Of a stretch of DNA of 64,000 bases, positions 44,401 to 56,330 are shown one piece after another. The DNA is from Takakia lepidozioides. Its lineage: Eukaryota; Streptophyta; Takakiopsida; Takakiales; Takakiaceae. Under the pieces are notes generated by a model. It did not search any database and was not told where the DNA came from. It worked only from the letters and a program-made list of their open reading frames with translations. The stretch spans positions 36,844,042-36,908,041 of the forward strand of contig CM060734.1 in the NCBI GenBank assembly GCA_030704615.1, given 5' to 3'. Made by a program: the position numbers and the translations under genes. Positions within the stretch are counted from its first letter, which is position 1. The number at the start of each line of letters is the position of its first letter.

Positions 44401-47315
44401 ATTCCCACGAACCACTTAATCCCCAACATAAAGTTCTACATATCTATGTGGATGGTAGTCTCTATCAAGACAAGACATTTCCTCATACATGAAAGGCCAT
44501 TTCATTTTATAGAAATGGCAACAGAGTCCTCCTCCTGCATATGAATTGCATTCACTTCATACACAAAGAGCATTGACCTCAGCACACTCAATCATTCAGA
44601 GACCACATAATAATGCCCCGAGGGTCTATACAACATACAGTTACATGATGCCCACATGACAGGACATACTCCAAATTAAGAAATTTGAGACCTGGCAAGA
44701 TCATCACCCTGCAGACCATGTCAGATACAGATGCATTTCGAATTGTGGGAAAGAGATACCCATACGCACAATGGCAGACCAGATGAGAGGATGTTGATGA
44801 AGTGTGGTATTGATGCTGAGAGCAGTCATGGCACACGTGTGCCGTCTCACAGCCACCCGTCCCACCCATGTGGGGTCTTTCTCATGAAGCACAACGATGA
44901 CGGGCTCTATGTAACCTGTTTTCACAGCAGATGTTAAGAACTTTACACAAATACACTGTTAATGCCAAATGTTGATAAAATCTAGTGATAACCAGAATCC
45001 AAGACACCAGTACGAGCCCCACGCAACTAAGGTGTCACATCACATATTTTCGACTACTTACGAACCTCACAAAAACAAGCTCACAAACTGTTGATCCTCA
45101 GGAGGAGCTGGCAGAAACTGGAAATGCAGGATAGAACCCCATGTATCACAGTTTTTATTTGCAAGGCTGTCCAACCCTGACACTGTATCCTCTTTAACTA
45201 CTATCCCAAAAGAATGTGGCTGCACTCCCCCAAGTCAGCCTGGATTCTCACGAGAGCAGTCCCAGTCCCCACAATTTCTAATGATTAGGCTCTGAATTGA
45301 AGCTTCCGTTGGTATAAGGAACATAGCTTGGTGCCTGCACAATTCATGGCAATATGGACATAGCAGCAGGTTGTCATTTTTTTACACAATTCTGTGATTT
45401 GACTGAGTGAAGTCTTTCACTACCTTCAGGGAATCCCAAGAAAGTAGAGGAAGTGAGAGATGGCTTGCCATGTAGGAAGACAAAGTCCTTAATGTGTTTC
45501 ATGTCCATGTCATGCAGATTCACGATATACGATGATTCGATATGTGCACCAAACATGCCCCTAACGTTTGGACCTTCTTCCTCTTCCCCTAGACCATACC
45601 CCACCTGCAAGATTACAACCAAATCACTTTCAGTCCTCTGAAAAATGTGTTTTCTACCATGCACATGTAATTTCACAAAGAAGACAGCAGACCATTGTGT
45701 CAGAGGAACACCTGTACACACTCATGCTTGCAAATTTGCAAGAGGGGCTGTCTTAAACTTGTGAGAGAGAATTGCATTTGATGAAACCTGTCCAAACATT
45801 ATTTGTGGGAGAGAATTGTCATTTGACATAATGAAGAATACTTTCTGCAACCATATTACCGTATAGATCGATTTACAGCCTTCTACAAGGACCGGCACTA
45901 ACCTGTGCGGCTTTCAGAAGGACCATCTGAGAATTATATACCAGGACACCTGCACACCGACCTTGTGGATCAGCTCGCACCAATGGTCCACGGGCAAACC
46001 TCTCACACCCTCGCTTCAAGTGCTGCCACTTTGGCCCCTCGAAATAATGCAATGAGCTGTCGTGACAACCAAAAACAGCTTAGTTTTGAATCAATTTAGA
46101 GGTTACAGTTCAGGCCTTTAGACGTCTACTAATGTCTGCCATCCACAGAAACAATTCAGATATTGGTTGGATTTTTAAAAATGGATGTTACAGGGATACC
46201 CATCTCTCTCCCCCTACAATTCACCAGCTACCACCATTACTGTGACTGTCAGATTTATGGCTGTGTTGTTGAGCCATTGTCATCCTCTGAAGGATACATT
46301 TGGGCCGCAGCATGTTATATAATGCTACATCAATCCAGTTATATGAGGATCTCCGGCGGACTAGTGACTATGACTAGAAAGTCATGCCCAGGTGCTTAAA
46401 AAGCCCATAGTCTGCTCCAGAAGGATTGTCCCCAGCTAAACCTGCATATACAAGATATTGAAATCCCACCCTATGTAGGGAAGGTAGAACTACTTGTTTG
46501 TCTCCAGGTGGGGACCCAGACACACACGAACTGGGCGATAAGTATGGAACTCCATGTACTATAATAGAAAGCTGCAGATGGGGTGGTGAAATCAGACATT
46601 AAAGTGATTCCCACAGATTTACCTGGTACAGAGGCCATGTATTGAGTCATCGAATTCAAGAACAGAAACTTTGGCGTCACGAAAAGCAAGCACAATGGCA
46701 TCACGAAGTCTCCGTCCTTCATCGCGTCGATGCGACAAGACTGCCATGCTCTCCACGTTCCCATGCAATCTGTGAAAACACAATGCACAGGAACATGGTA
46801 CAATTTGAGAAATGGAACATTGTATACAGTGAGAGGAGTGAATAGATTGGCCCTTACTGACAGCCTAAAACCCTAGGGTTTTCAGTGAATAAACTTTTAC
46901 ACATGTAATGCTGAAGTGCTCATCAGGAAACAAACCTGTAATGACAGACCAGTTCAAGTTTGACAGAAAAAAGGCCATCCATGAGGCCACCCCGTGGAGC
47001 CGACTCCGGGTTAGCTGCTCCCTGATTGGCGCCATTGTCACTCCTCTCATCCCCTTCAAGCATACGAACATGGAAAACTTCGATAACGTTTCCTTTGGTG
47101 ATTACTAGGTTAGGCGGGAGTCCACCCCCTGACCCACCCTCCTTCACGGCAGAGCTGCTGCCCCAGTACCCAACCCCGCCACCAAACTCTGGGCCGCTGC
47201 TAACTACAGCAGCCTTGTCGATATCAGCGTCCCCCGCACAGTGCGTGAGGTAAGCAGCTGCACATGTCTCGACTCCCGTAGGAGCATGTACCATTTTGAA
47301 CGCGGCATAGCTCAT
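32435..47315 (-). CDS. CPSF160: CPSF160 (cleavage and polyadenylation specificity factor subunit 1), 26 exons
   Basis: CPSF160 is a DDB1-like triple beta-propeller scaffold that assembles the AAUAAA-recognising core of the mRNA 3'-processing complex. Exons run: 47315-46936, 46769-46623, 46056-45903, 45604-45469, 44915-44770, 44055-43960, 43694-43642, 43512-43381, 42777-42726, 41893-41762, ~41567-41427, 40184-40053, 39631-39554, 39362-39222, 38869-38775, 38509-38316, 37514-36718, 36573-36493, 36325-36260, 35918-35841, 35650-35423, 34953-34822, 34540-34367, 33958-33773, 33263-32902, 32549-32435. Every junction keeps phase, giving about 1475 residues (Arabidopsis has about 1440). It starts 'MSYAAFKMVHAPTGVE', has 'FLGSRLADSLLVQ' and 'HNINCNHGFIYVTAQ', and ends 'LALSTSFL'. 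The start at 47315 was chosen over an in-frame ATG at 47333 by homology. Exons 4 and 19 end at GC donors. Confidence 0.95.
37894..38227. repeat. Tandem duplication inside CPSF160 intron 16
   Basis: Two adjacent copies, 37894-38063 (170 bp) and 38064-38227 (164 bp), both start 'cactttctataccaagcat' or 'ccactttc...' and end 'cagactagagtc'. They differ by a 6-base gap and a few substitutions, which points to a recent duplication. It lies between exons 17 and 16 of the minus-strand gene, away from the splice sites. Confidence 0.9.
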
Positions 47316-47516
47316 TTCTTGTACACCAATCAAAAGAACTACAGAGACAGAAACAGAGAGAATGTGTTGGCGTACGTTAGAGCCAATTCAGAGAAACTGG
47401 CAGGGCCCCAGACAGCAGGCAAGCTCTAGGCCAAACATGGATAGGCACACGCACATATCCTTTCCTCGCTATCGATACTCCTATCTACTATCAACACGGC
47501 TCCAGCATGGTGACGT

Positions 47517-47533
47517 GGGTTTAGGGTTTAGGG
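47517..47533. promoter_or_regulatory. Telo-box upstream of CPSF160
   Basis: GGGTTTAGGGTTTAGGG on the plus strand reads CCCTAAACCCTAAACCC on the coding strand of CPSF160, about 200 bp before the start codon. Telo-boxes (AAACCCTAA) are common in promoters of plant housekeeping and translation/RNA-processing genes. The alternative is a short interstitial telomeric repeat. Confidence 0.6.
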
Positions 47534-47539
47534 CTCAAA

Positions 47540-48165
47540 CCAACTGTTCCACGATTTTTTTTTTTTAAATAAAAATAATTGTTTTTGTTTTGTTCAAGGC
47601 CCTCCCCGGCCGGGTTTCTCTGCTCCTTACCATAACTAGGTGGGCACTGACCATGAGTAAGGTAGTATCTGATTGGCCACTGCCAATCTAACCATTCATC
47701 TGCACTTCCTTGCACCTCCATTACAAATAAACTCGCATCAGGTAACTGATCGTCTATTCCTGTGGCGGCTTCTCCTGTTGTTACTGATTTGAAGGGGACC
47801 AATTTTAGTTAGTTCAGGACAAGTGTAGATGGAATATTTCATCCATGTTTACAGATGAACATTCAAAAAATTATAGCGATTTATTCTCTTCTTCTGTCTT
47901 TCTTTTCTCCTTGAAATATTTTCTTCTTCTAGTATTTTTTTTTTTTCCTTTTTCCTTTAAAAAAAAAAAAGAGAACAAGGGATACTGGACCTGGTTTAAT
48001 TTTATTTGGTTTCTTTTTCTTTTTCTTCGGTCGTTGAAACTTGACACACACTCACTGAGATTAAGCTTATAATAAGTTGATTTTCATACCTCTTCCATGC
48101 TTAGGAGTAGGAATTGCAGCTACCACCAGTCCCCAGCTCAGTTGCAGTGTTTATTTAAGGATAAC
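47540..48165. other. Upstream flank of CPSF160
   Basis: Non-coding, with T-rich and A-rich homopolymer stretches near 47555, 47935-47960 and 47960-47975. No gene recognised. Confidence 0.4.
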
Positions 48166-48169
48166 GAGG

Positions 48170-48610
48170 TGGCATGGTAAGGAAAGTGGCCATCTAACAG
48201 GTGACATGTTTTAACGGGTCCACGATCACAAAATCAGGCTCCTGAATTGAACTTGCGGTGTTTTTTGATGAATTTTTTGGATTTTACCCCGCATAATTCC
48301 CTTGTACAAATAGCTGATCCATTTTCCAGACCTTCAAAATCTGGCGTTCTTTTGCCAGGAAAAAAGATCGGTTGAATAAGAGCTGGCATTGAGTGCCACC
48401 CAAGTGGTTTTATGTTCAAAACATGCTACCTTGTGAGGTGCGGTGTAATCTTCTCTCCCTTCCTTTGGGCAGTGTCACATGAGCATTTTTCTGGACGCCT
48501 CATGGCAAGGGTTATGTGAAAGATTTTATTTCTCCTCTCACTATAATTATGTGGCCTAGTGAGCCGTGCGCTCACAGCTCCTAGGTGTTTGTCTTTTTGA
48601 AAATTTATTT
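48170..48610 (+). repeat. SINE composite copy
   Basis: Same layout as 6225-6665. The upstream half has 'aaagtggccat', 'tcaggctcctgaa', 'ggattttacccc', 'aattcc.ttgtacaa.tagctga' and 'aaatctggcg'. The tRNA-like half follows ('gagtgccacccaagtggtttta.gttcaaa') with a body ending 'tctcctctcactataa..atgtggcctagtgagc', then a T/A-rich tail. The tRNA-like boxes are more worn here. Confidence 0.65.
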
Positions 48611-48614
48611 ATTT

Positions 48615-49840
48615 TTAAATATAGGTGAAAAGAATAGAGAAGAATACCAAAAATATTGACTAAGTAGCACTTGTAGACAATGTATGCTTCAATTGGAAGA
48701 CCCTCATCCCAGAGAGAAGGACTTGGGATGATTCATGTAGTCAGTTCGCTATTGGCATAATTTTACTTCTTAGTTGCTCGTTTTAGTGCGACAAGAGGTA
48801 TGTCTTTCTCCAAATTTTGTCACCAGCAAACCAACCACCCATACCAAAGATGATGGTTTATACCAACTGATGATGGTTCACCCCAAAAAAAAATGAACCT
48901 AACTTTCGTGCAAAGTAGAGAGAGCAAAGAATTACATAGATCTTTGGTGGGACTTAGAACTAAAGCTTTCATAGTCCACATCCTACTAGTATTTGCTATG
49001 TAATTGCAGCTTGCTTGCGTGGTTTTAACTCAGGAGCCATGTAACAGGCCTGAAGCCTCATGTGAAAATCTTGCAGATAGCCTCCTCAAGCATTTGCAAT
49101 AAGAAATGTTATGGGCTCTCATTTTAGATTAATTGGGTCTTAAATTCTCACGTGTGGGCCACGCAGTGCACGGACGAGGTCACCCCGCCTTTCCCCGGAC
49201 CACCCGGCGGGTCTGCTCGCCGCACCGTAACCCACCTTGGGTCGCCGCGCCGCAACGCGCCTTGGGACTTAGAATTTTTTTTGGGAAACTCGCCCACAAA
49301 AAGACCATCATTAATGCACATTCAACACCAGCCAGAGTTGAATTCGCAACCACATGGATACGATTGAATGTGCCTAACCACCACAATACCTACTACTTGC
49401 ACTATATCAATGAACTTTTTATCCCTTATCCTAGAAAACTAGGGCTTCGCGTTGCTCCGCACTACTAGCGACGACTTCTGAGAAGGACGTCCAGACGGAT
49501 GGGCCATACTCGAGGAACTTGAGAGAGAGTACGGATCATGCAGCCTGCCAAAATGTCGGTCACGTAGTTCCGATTGGTTGGGGAGGGGGGAGGGAGTTGG
49601 AGGGGTTTTCCATGGGTCGTCTTGGTACAACAAGTAGATTTGGACTATGATAAATCAGTAGTTTTTTATTATCCGTTGTGAGCATGCATTGGGACAAAAT
49701 ATAGACTTTTTGAAGAGGAGAAGGAGGATGGTCTTTATAAAATATGGTGGCCCTTACATGGAACGTTTAGATGTGTCTAATTTAAGCTCTACCAAGCTAT
49801 GCTTTTGCTCCAGTTGTCGTCATTCGACTTTGTCTCATCT
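48615..49840. other. Intergenic DNA
   Basis: No gene recognised. A locally G/C-rich block (about 49165-49275) has repeated 'cgccgc' and 'accttgg' motifs but no coding domain. Confidence 0.35.
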
Positions 49841-50117
49841 CATGCTTTGGCCAACAATTTGACCCCTTTTAGTTGGAATGAAAGCCTGTGTTTCTTTTGA
49901 CGGAAATTCATCCAATATCGGATGTTACACTTGACTGCAACGAGATCCCCTGAACGTACGGATTCTCCATCCATTTTTTGGCCATTTTCGTTAAGGACTT
50001 CTATTGTATTGTACATCTCGTCAAATCCCGGTGGGTTATTTCCTGGATTTGTTGGTCCATTACAGTGTCTATTGTGTCGGCTATTTCCGACGTTGACATG
50101 GTTGTTTGTATATATGG

Positions 50118-50155
<38 letters not shown>

Positions 50156-50166
50156 CAGGGGCACAT
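49840..50166 (-). CDS. Small hypothetical protein
   Basis: An open frame on the minus strand encodes 108 residues. The first part is translated (GA/CT)n microsatellite and unlikely to be real. The C-terminal 55 residues are more protein-like: 'IEVLNENGQKMDGESVRSG' followed by 'DLVAVKCNIRYWM' and a basic 'FQLKGVKLLAKA' end, with alternating beta-strand character. Its shape suggests a small OB-fold-like domain, but I recognise no family. It could be a fragment of a mobile element. Confidence 0.25.
50119..50154. repeat. (GA)n microsatellite
   Basis: Uninterrupted GA dinucleotide tract. Comparable tracts occur at 53929-53952 (CT) and 58368-58396 (GA). Confidence 0.95.
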
Positions 50167-50689
50167 GAAAGTATATATCAGTGGGTTTTTTAGGAGAATT
50201 AAACCCTAAGAGTGCGACTTTAAAATTAATCACGCTAATCTATAGAACTGTGGCTTTCTCTCTCAGACCGAGGTTGATGCTACACCATTTTGCTGGGAAG
50301 TTAGGTGCAAGGTGCGATGTAACTGTATGTTATATTCCTCTGCTTCACTTGTACCTGTAAGCATCATTCGATTATGGACCCTCTCACAATCGGTTATTTT
50401 TTTAACAGCAACACCTAGTGAAGACGAAAGGCCTAGTCCATTGATGTTTGATTCAGGCCCAGCTATGTTGATTGATGAATTCCAATAGGAGATGGCCCTT
50501 CACTTCCTGTGCTCATGCATGTTGATTGTCTTGCAGGTATATGAAATACGTGCTACTTAAGACAGGGGCCTTGGCGCAAGAGAGACGATTTCGATAAGAG
50601 GGGAAAACAGGGTAAAATATTTTGAGGAAGGTGCCTTCATTAGCAGTGCCTGATTTTATGAATTGTGCTGCTGCTGCTGAATCTAGACC

Positions 50690-53000
50690 CACATTTTTCC
50701 CTTTTCCAGGGCTGCCAGGCTTGCACAAGCATTGCCAACGCACACAAACGTGATGTGGTTGCACTTCACATTTTCCCTAGCATTTGTTCATAGGTCTGCA
50801 AGGCCTCCATCCTGCGCCCCTGCTGGCATATCCTGCAAGCAATAACACTGCCTCCGCATCCTCAATGCTCCCACATTTGGCATCCATGTCCATGAGGGTA
50901 TTGTTCATAATCACATCTGGTACAATTCCAGCTTTGGCAATGCAACCATGCACCTTTTTGCCCTTCTCCAGGGCTGCCAGGCTTGCACACGCACTGCAAA
51001 TGCACACAAACCTGATCAGCCCAAAACAAATGGCCAGCTTCTCACTGTGGTGGCAAAGAGAAAATTCCTTTTCCTCCTTCCCCACATCATGAAATACAAA
51101 GCGCGTGTCAGGCACATACCCCGCCTCCTTTCATCTACCCAGACAATCTTCTCAGCTCAGCATGGATTTTCCTTAATTCTGGGATGCAACTTGTCATCTA
51201 CAGCGAAGGTGTGCACCCTGTTGCAAATCTCAATGCAGCAGCGACTTGGCCCTAACCCCTCTCACCTTCATCATTCTTCTCACCAACTCCTGCTTTTGCG
51301 ATGCAACCATGCACCCCCTTCCCTCATTTCCAGGGCTGCCAGGCTTGCAAACACACAAACGTGATGTGGTCGGGCTTCACCCCTTCCCCCATCATTTGTT
51401 CATAGGTCTCCAAAGCCTCCATCCCACGTCCCTGCTGTGCATACCCTGCAAGCATCGCGTTCCATGACACCACATTTCATTCAGCGATATAGTTGAACAC
51501 TGCCTTCGCATCCTCGATGCTCCCACATTTGGCATACATGTCCACGAGGGCATTGTTCAGAATAACATCGGGTACAATTCCAGCTTTGACGATGTTACCA
51601 TGGACCTCTTTTCCCTTTTCCAGGGCTCCCAAGCTTGCACACGCATTGCAAACACAAACTAAGGTGATGTGGTTGGGCTTCACCCCTTCGCAGAGTACAC
51701 ATAAGTTCCTTGCTTTGCATCCTCAATGCACCCACATTTGGCATACATGTCCACCAGGGCAGAGTTCAGAATGAAATCTGATACAATCCCAGCTTTGACA
51801 ATGTCACCATGGACCTCTTTACCCTTTTCCAGGGCTGTCAGGCTTGCACAAGCATTGGAATCACAAACAAACGTGATGTGGTTGGGCTTCACCCCCTCCC
51901 CCATCAATTGATCATAGGTTTCCAAAGCCACCAACCCACGTCCCTGTTGTGCATACCCTGCAAGCATAGCGTGCCACGACACCACATCTTGTTCAGCCAT
52001 AGTGTTGAAAACTCCCTTCGCATCCTTGGCATGAATCCACTTTGGATAATGTGAGTGTGCACCTGTTTTCCAGCTTCCAGACCTTTCATCTTGATGCACT
52101 TAAGCAAGAGACAGACAAACGTATCTGAATCTACTGAAATGCCTCCCACATTAATTGGCATACATATCCACGAGGGTATTGTGGGCTAGGGAAATGTATT
52201 GAGCGAGGAAAAAATAACCTCGGAGTACAGACCATGAGGATGAGAAAGGGGACACGGGGACACCGCCCCAACCTAAAAACAGGAAGAGCTGCAGGAAACT
52301 AAGGACAAGAAGATTCCGCAACGAGGGTATGGAGCTGTGAAGGACTAGAAGCTGGCGTTCACGGTTCTAGTGCCTAGAAGAAAAGAAAGAAAGATGGGCC
52401 ATATTTTTGAACACTCCCTTTGCATCTTCGATGCTGCCACATTTGGCATACATGTCCACGAGGGCAGTGTTCAGAATGACATTTGGTACAAGTCCAGCTT
52501 TGATTACGTCACCATGGACCTCTTTGCCCAGGGCTGCCAGGCTCACACACGCATTTTCCAGGGCTGCCAGACTTGCACACGCATTGCAGACGCAAACGAA
52601 CGTGATGTGGTTGGGCTTCACCCCTTCCCCCATCATTTGCTCCTAGGTCTCCAAAGCCTCCACCCCACGTCCCTGCTGTGCATACCCTACAAGCATCGCG
52701 CTCCACGACACCACATCTCATTCAGCCTGCATATTGTTGAAAACTGCCTTTGCATCTTTAATGCACCCACATTTGGCATACATATTGTCCACCAGGGCAG
52801 TGTTCAGAATGACATCTGGTACAATTCCAGCTTTGACGAGGTTATCATGGATCTTTTTCCCCTTTTCCAGGGCTCCCAAGCTTGCATACACATTGCAAAT
52901 GCAACCGAACGTGATGTGGTTGGGCTTCACCCCTTCCCGCATCATTTGCTCATACGCTTGTATCTCTGTTTACCAACTTTGAAAGTCTCGAGGCTGAGCC
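50690..53000 (-). pseudogene. PLS-type pentatricopeptide repeat (PPR) pseudogene
   Basis: PPR proteins bind organellar RNA, and PLS-class members edit cytidines. At least five modules of the pattern '[61 protein letters not shown]' are visible on the minus strand, centred near 52820, 52500, 51800, 51580 and 50940. An N-terminal-type unit ('DTFVCLLLKCIKMKGLEAGKQVH') lies near 52120. Modules are separated by stops and frame changes; one recurring lesion is a TAG where 'ALETYEQM' is expected (about 52645). An unrelated insertion-like stretch occupies 52170-52370. No E or DYW domain is seen. The modules are unusually similar to each other at DNA level. Confidence 0.8.
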
Positions 53001-53009
53001 AAACACCCA

Positions 53010-55070
53010 GGCCCTTTTGGGGCCTAGTTATTAGGCAAACCACACATAGCAGGTTGATGCTTGAGTAAAGGGATTTCTAGAGGATATCTGGAAAACCCGG
53101 ATCAATTGTTTATTCCAAGGTAAGTCTAACTACGGGAGTCGGCCCCTAACAAAGGTAGGTTCTGTCCCTTTGTGTTCCGCTCAAACTGGGCGCGGAGTCA
53201 ATGGCCACAATTAAATCCTGGCGGAAGAAGCGGTTTTCAGGGATCTGATTCTGAGTCCGCAAGTCTTGACCCTGCTGGATAATTCTGACCTGGAGGCTGT
53301 GGGGTCCAAAGCCATGTCTGTTGTTAGGATCTTGATTTCCTTCATTTAGTAGGCCAGAGTGGCTGCATGCAGAGAGAACACATATAAAGGTGATACGATG
53401 GAGGATTCAACCAACCCCGAATCCAAATAACCTCTAGTGTGCGTTGTTTAGGTGTGTAGTCCGATGATCTTGGGTGGGTCTGTGAGAACCACCACGGAGT
53501 TGCTGAGCAGCCATAGTTTCAAGACGGTCTCCCAAAATTAAGAAGATCCTCCCAAGTACCTTGTAAACACTAAGAAAAACCCTTGCGCAATGCAATTTCA
53601 TGGCCTGTTTAGGAACAACAACCTATGATACAGACAGGGACAACCACTTTTGCAGAATAGAAAACCTTCTTTACATCATGTAAGAAGAAAACCCACACCT
53701 TGCTATGTAGGTTGTCCCACCATTGTGAAGGATAAATATGCTCACCTTTTTTCCTCTGGAGAACGCTCTCCTGGATGCGCCGTTTAAAGAAATGTCCTCC
53801 GCACAGTCGAGCTCTTTCTAACCCTTCTTGACACTTCATGGCTGTATATTATAGATCGCCTCGGCAAGCCAAACCTAGCTAAACCTGCTCTAAATGCCAG
53901 GCCTTATCAACCTATGTAGCCATTGCGCTCTCTCTCTCTCTCTCTCTCTCTCCTTTGAACATCAAACAGAAGCAGGGAGGAAAAGGGTCAGTCTCGACAA
54001 AGTACCGTTCAAGAAGTTAGTTTTGGATTTTTCGGGCAATCCGGGCAGATAGAAAGAAATTGACGACGTACGAAATGTGGCTACGACAGGTGGCGACGAA
54101 ACGTGGCGATGATGACGTGGCACTATGGTACCCTATTCCTGCTCTATGCTAATCTAGCTCTCGGTCGTCGCTAGAATTGCCCTATTTAGTCCACCTTTGC
54201 AGTAGACCCTACGTCAGCAGACCCGGGCCGGGTCAGGGTGGCGGCAGGGCCACCCAAAACCACGGGCCACTACTATCCAGGGCCCACGTGAGCCTTAAAG
54301 ACCCAATTATTCAACAATGAGAAGCAATGTTATGAGCACTCATTCGTTATTTGTGGTTTGAGTGCAGTTTAGTTGACTATGTCATTTTAGATATGAGTCA
54401 AATGTTTAATCCTAAACCCTGATGCCATGTGTCCTTCAAGAGTTGACGCCTTGGAGATATAGCATTATGTACCACTCACATAACATTTTATATACTACCC
54501 TAGGAATAGAATAGCAAAATTCCGGAGAATAGAAAATTGGTGTCTCACACTAAGCATCTTTCACTAGGATGAGTAACGAGGACCTTTCTTCTTGGTTCAT
54601 AGACTGATCATTGCAGGTCGGAAAGACACGCACTCATGATGTTTCTTGTGAGTGAGGGAATGTATGGTGTTTTTTTATCTATGGAATACACAAGCTGATA
54701 GGGGCCGCAAACATGTGAAAAGCCCGTTCTCTAGCTCTTTACCAAGCGTAAAAAATAATTTTAAATTTTTTGGCGTTCCTCTTCAACTTTTTGGGCAAAC
54801 TGGTCTTTCTCCTTCGTGCTTCTTGGTTTCTGTGCACGCTTGGTGCTGGTTTGCTTTTGCTGTCTGGTTTCGTGCTGTTGTTTCGATTGGTTGTTCTTCG
54901 TGCTATTGGTTGTAGCCATAGGATATGGTTCTAACACGATATTGGAGAGAGAAGAATTTCAGCAGAATAAAAAGCACTGTATCGCGTCAATTTCGGATGT
55001 TACTACAATCTCCATTTTTGTCGCAGATCCGCTTATTTTAGATTCGCAGACTATGGGGACTGCTGGGATC
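53010..55070. other. Intergenic DNA
   Basis: No supported gene. A minus-strand frame (53839-53609) begins 'MKCQEGLERARLCGG' and reaches a possible donor at about 53699. It lies just downstream of a CT microsatellite (53929-53952), so it could be a first exon, but no later exon was found. 54080-54130 has repeated 'gtggcga' and 'acgtggc' motifs similar to the subterminal repeats of the Mutator-like element. Confidence 0.3.
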
Positions 55071-55077
55071 TATTCCG

Positions 55078-56330
55078 TTGAATGAAGAGTACAAGGCTTT
55101 GATGCAACTGGTTTTGAATGCATCCGAATTGATTGAAGAGTCGTTACCTGCTATTCACGATGAATTTGGTTCTGTTCCAAATTTATATTCTGAGGAACCT
55201 TTGATGTTGTGGACAAGGTTGTGGAACTTAAAGTCAAGGATGACAAATTCGAGGATGAATTCGATGATCATCAAGACTATACAACTAGACTTTCTCGTTT
55301 TGAAACTGACAATCTCTTCAACCCTGAGGAAGACTTTGATGACGATGGTGACATAATACAGTCTGCCCTGGATAAATGTTAACAGTCGGGAGTAGAAAAA
55401 AAATAACATTTAGACAAGGTTAACACATTAACAGTTTATGACGGGGTTAGTTGTAACACATTAACATTTACAGATGTAACATTTAACAAATGTAAAAATT
55501 ATGAAAGTAACACTTATGAAATAAAGTGTAATATATTCTATTTCTCTCTTTGTTTGTGAGTTGTCTTTCATCTTTATTAATCACCTAATATCTAACTTAT
55601 TAGTACAACACATCTATCAACCATATGTGGGTGGGCCTACCTATCAACAACCAAAAAGAAAACTGCATAGGTATTTCAAGAATATTTTAACTACACTCAC
55701 TAAAAGACAATGGATACCATCTACTTGCAAAATAGCTAACGGAGGTACAACTACCACATATCTTATGTGCTCGAAAACATCCTACATGTCAAGTCTCAAA
55801 ATGCTGAACAGACATTTGTTGTATCTAAAAAATAACCTTCATATCAACTCTCGAAATGTTGTATATACACTTGTTTCATCTATTCACATTGCCTCCCACT
55901 CACTTTCTGGTCTTCTGATTGGTTATGTTTTAAGATGGAATCTTATCATAATCTAGTTGGTAACATTTATCCAGGGCAGACTGTACATAGGTGAATCAGA
56001 CAACGATGAGGATATGGATGCTGCTGTAGATCCTAGAATGCTAGGCAATAAGAGGTTTGGTGCTATCAACCCTAAGGAGGTTGAAAACATTAAGAATGGA
56101 GGTCGCCATTGTAGCAAGGCGGCAGAGACCTGGGCACGAAATATGTTTGACGAATGGTGTTTTTCCCGGGGTTACGGTACTACAAACACCATTAAGGAAC
56201 TCTATGAATCTGCGAATAAGAAGCCATTTTATCACACTGCTTAAAGATTTTAGGTTACAAGCGCGAAAGAAAGACGACTCACTCTACCCTCCGGAAAGAG
56301 TCCGTCGCAAACACCCCCCCCAAGGATGTA
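55078..56330 (+). pseudogene. Crypton-like (tyrosine recombinase type) N-terminal domain, split by a MITE
   Basis: The first part (to about 55358) reads as acidic Asp/Glu-rich protein ('FEDEFDDHQDY', 'NPEEDFDDDGD'). After the inserted MITE the frame resumes (from about 55984) with 'GESDNDEDMD', then 'RHCSKAAETWARNMFDEWCFSRGY' and, after a frameshift near 56240, 'LLKDFRLQARKKDDSLYPPERV'. The pattern of a Trp-containing helix followed by 'F..EARK.DGS.Y.P.S' is that of the core-binding domain of Crypton-derived proteins (the DUF3504/ZMYM/KIAA1958 group). No catalytic R-H-R-Y domain follows, so the copy is truncated. Family assignment is from motif style only. Confidence 0.45.
55359..55983. mobile_element. 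MITE with CAG-starting inverted repeats and TA duplication
   Basis: The left end reads CAGTCTGCCCTGGATAAATG and the right end is its inverted copy, CATTTATCCAGGGCAGACTG. Both ends are flanked by TA. CAG termini and TA duplication fit the Tc1/mariner-pogo group. The 625-bp interior has no transposase. The element interrupts the Crypton-like reading frame. Confidence 0.85.

Noticed and set aside
46868-46885. Second telo-box-like 'ccctagggtttt' in CPSF160 intron 1
   Set aside because: Single imperfect unit, not in a promoter position.
53609-53839. Possible first exon beginning 'MKCQEGLERARLCGG'
   Set aside because: A donor-like site follows, but no downstream exon or known family supports it.
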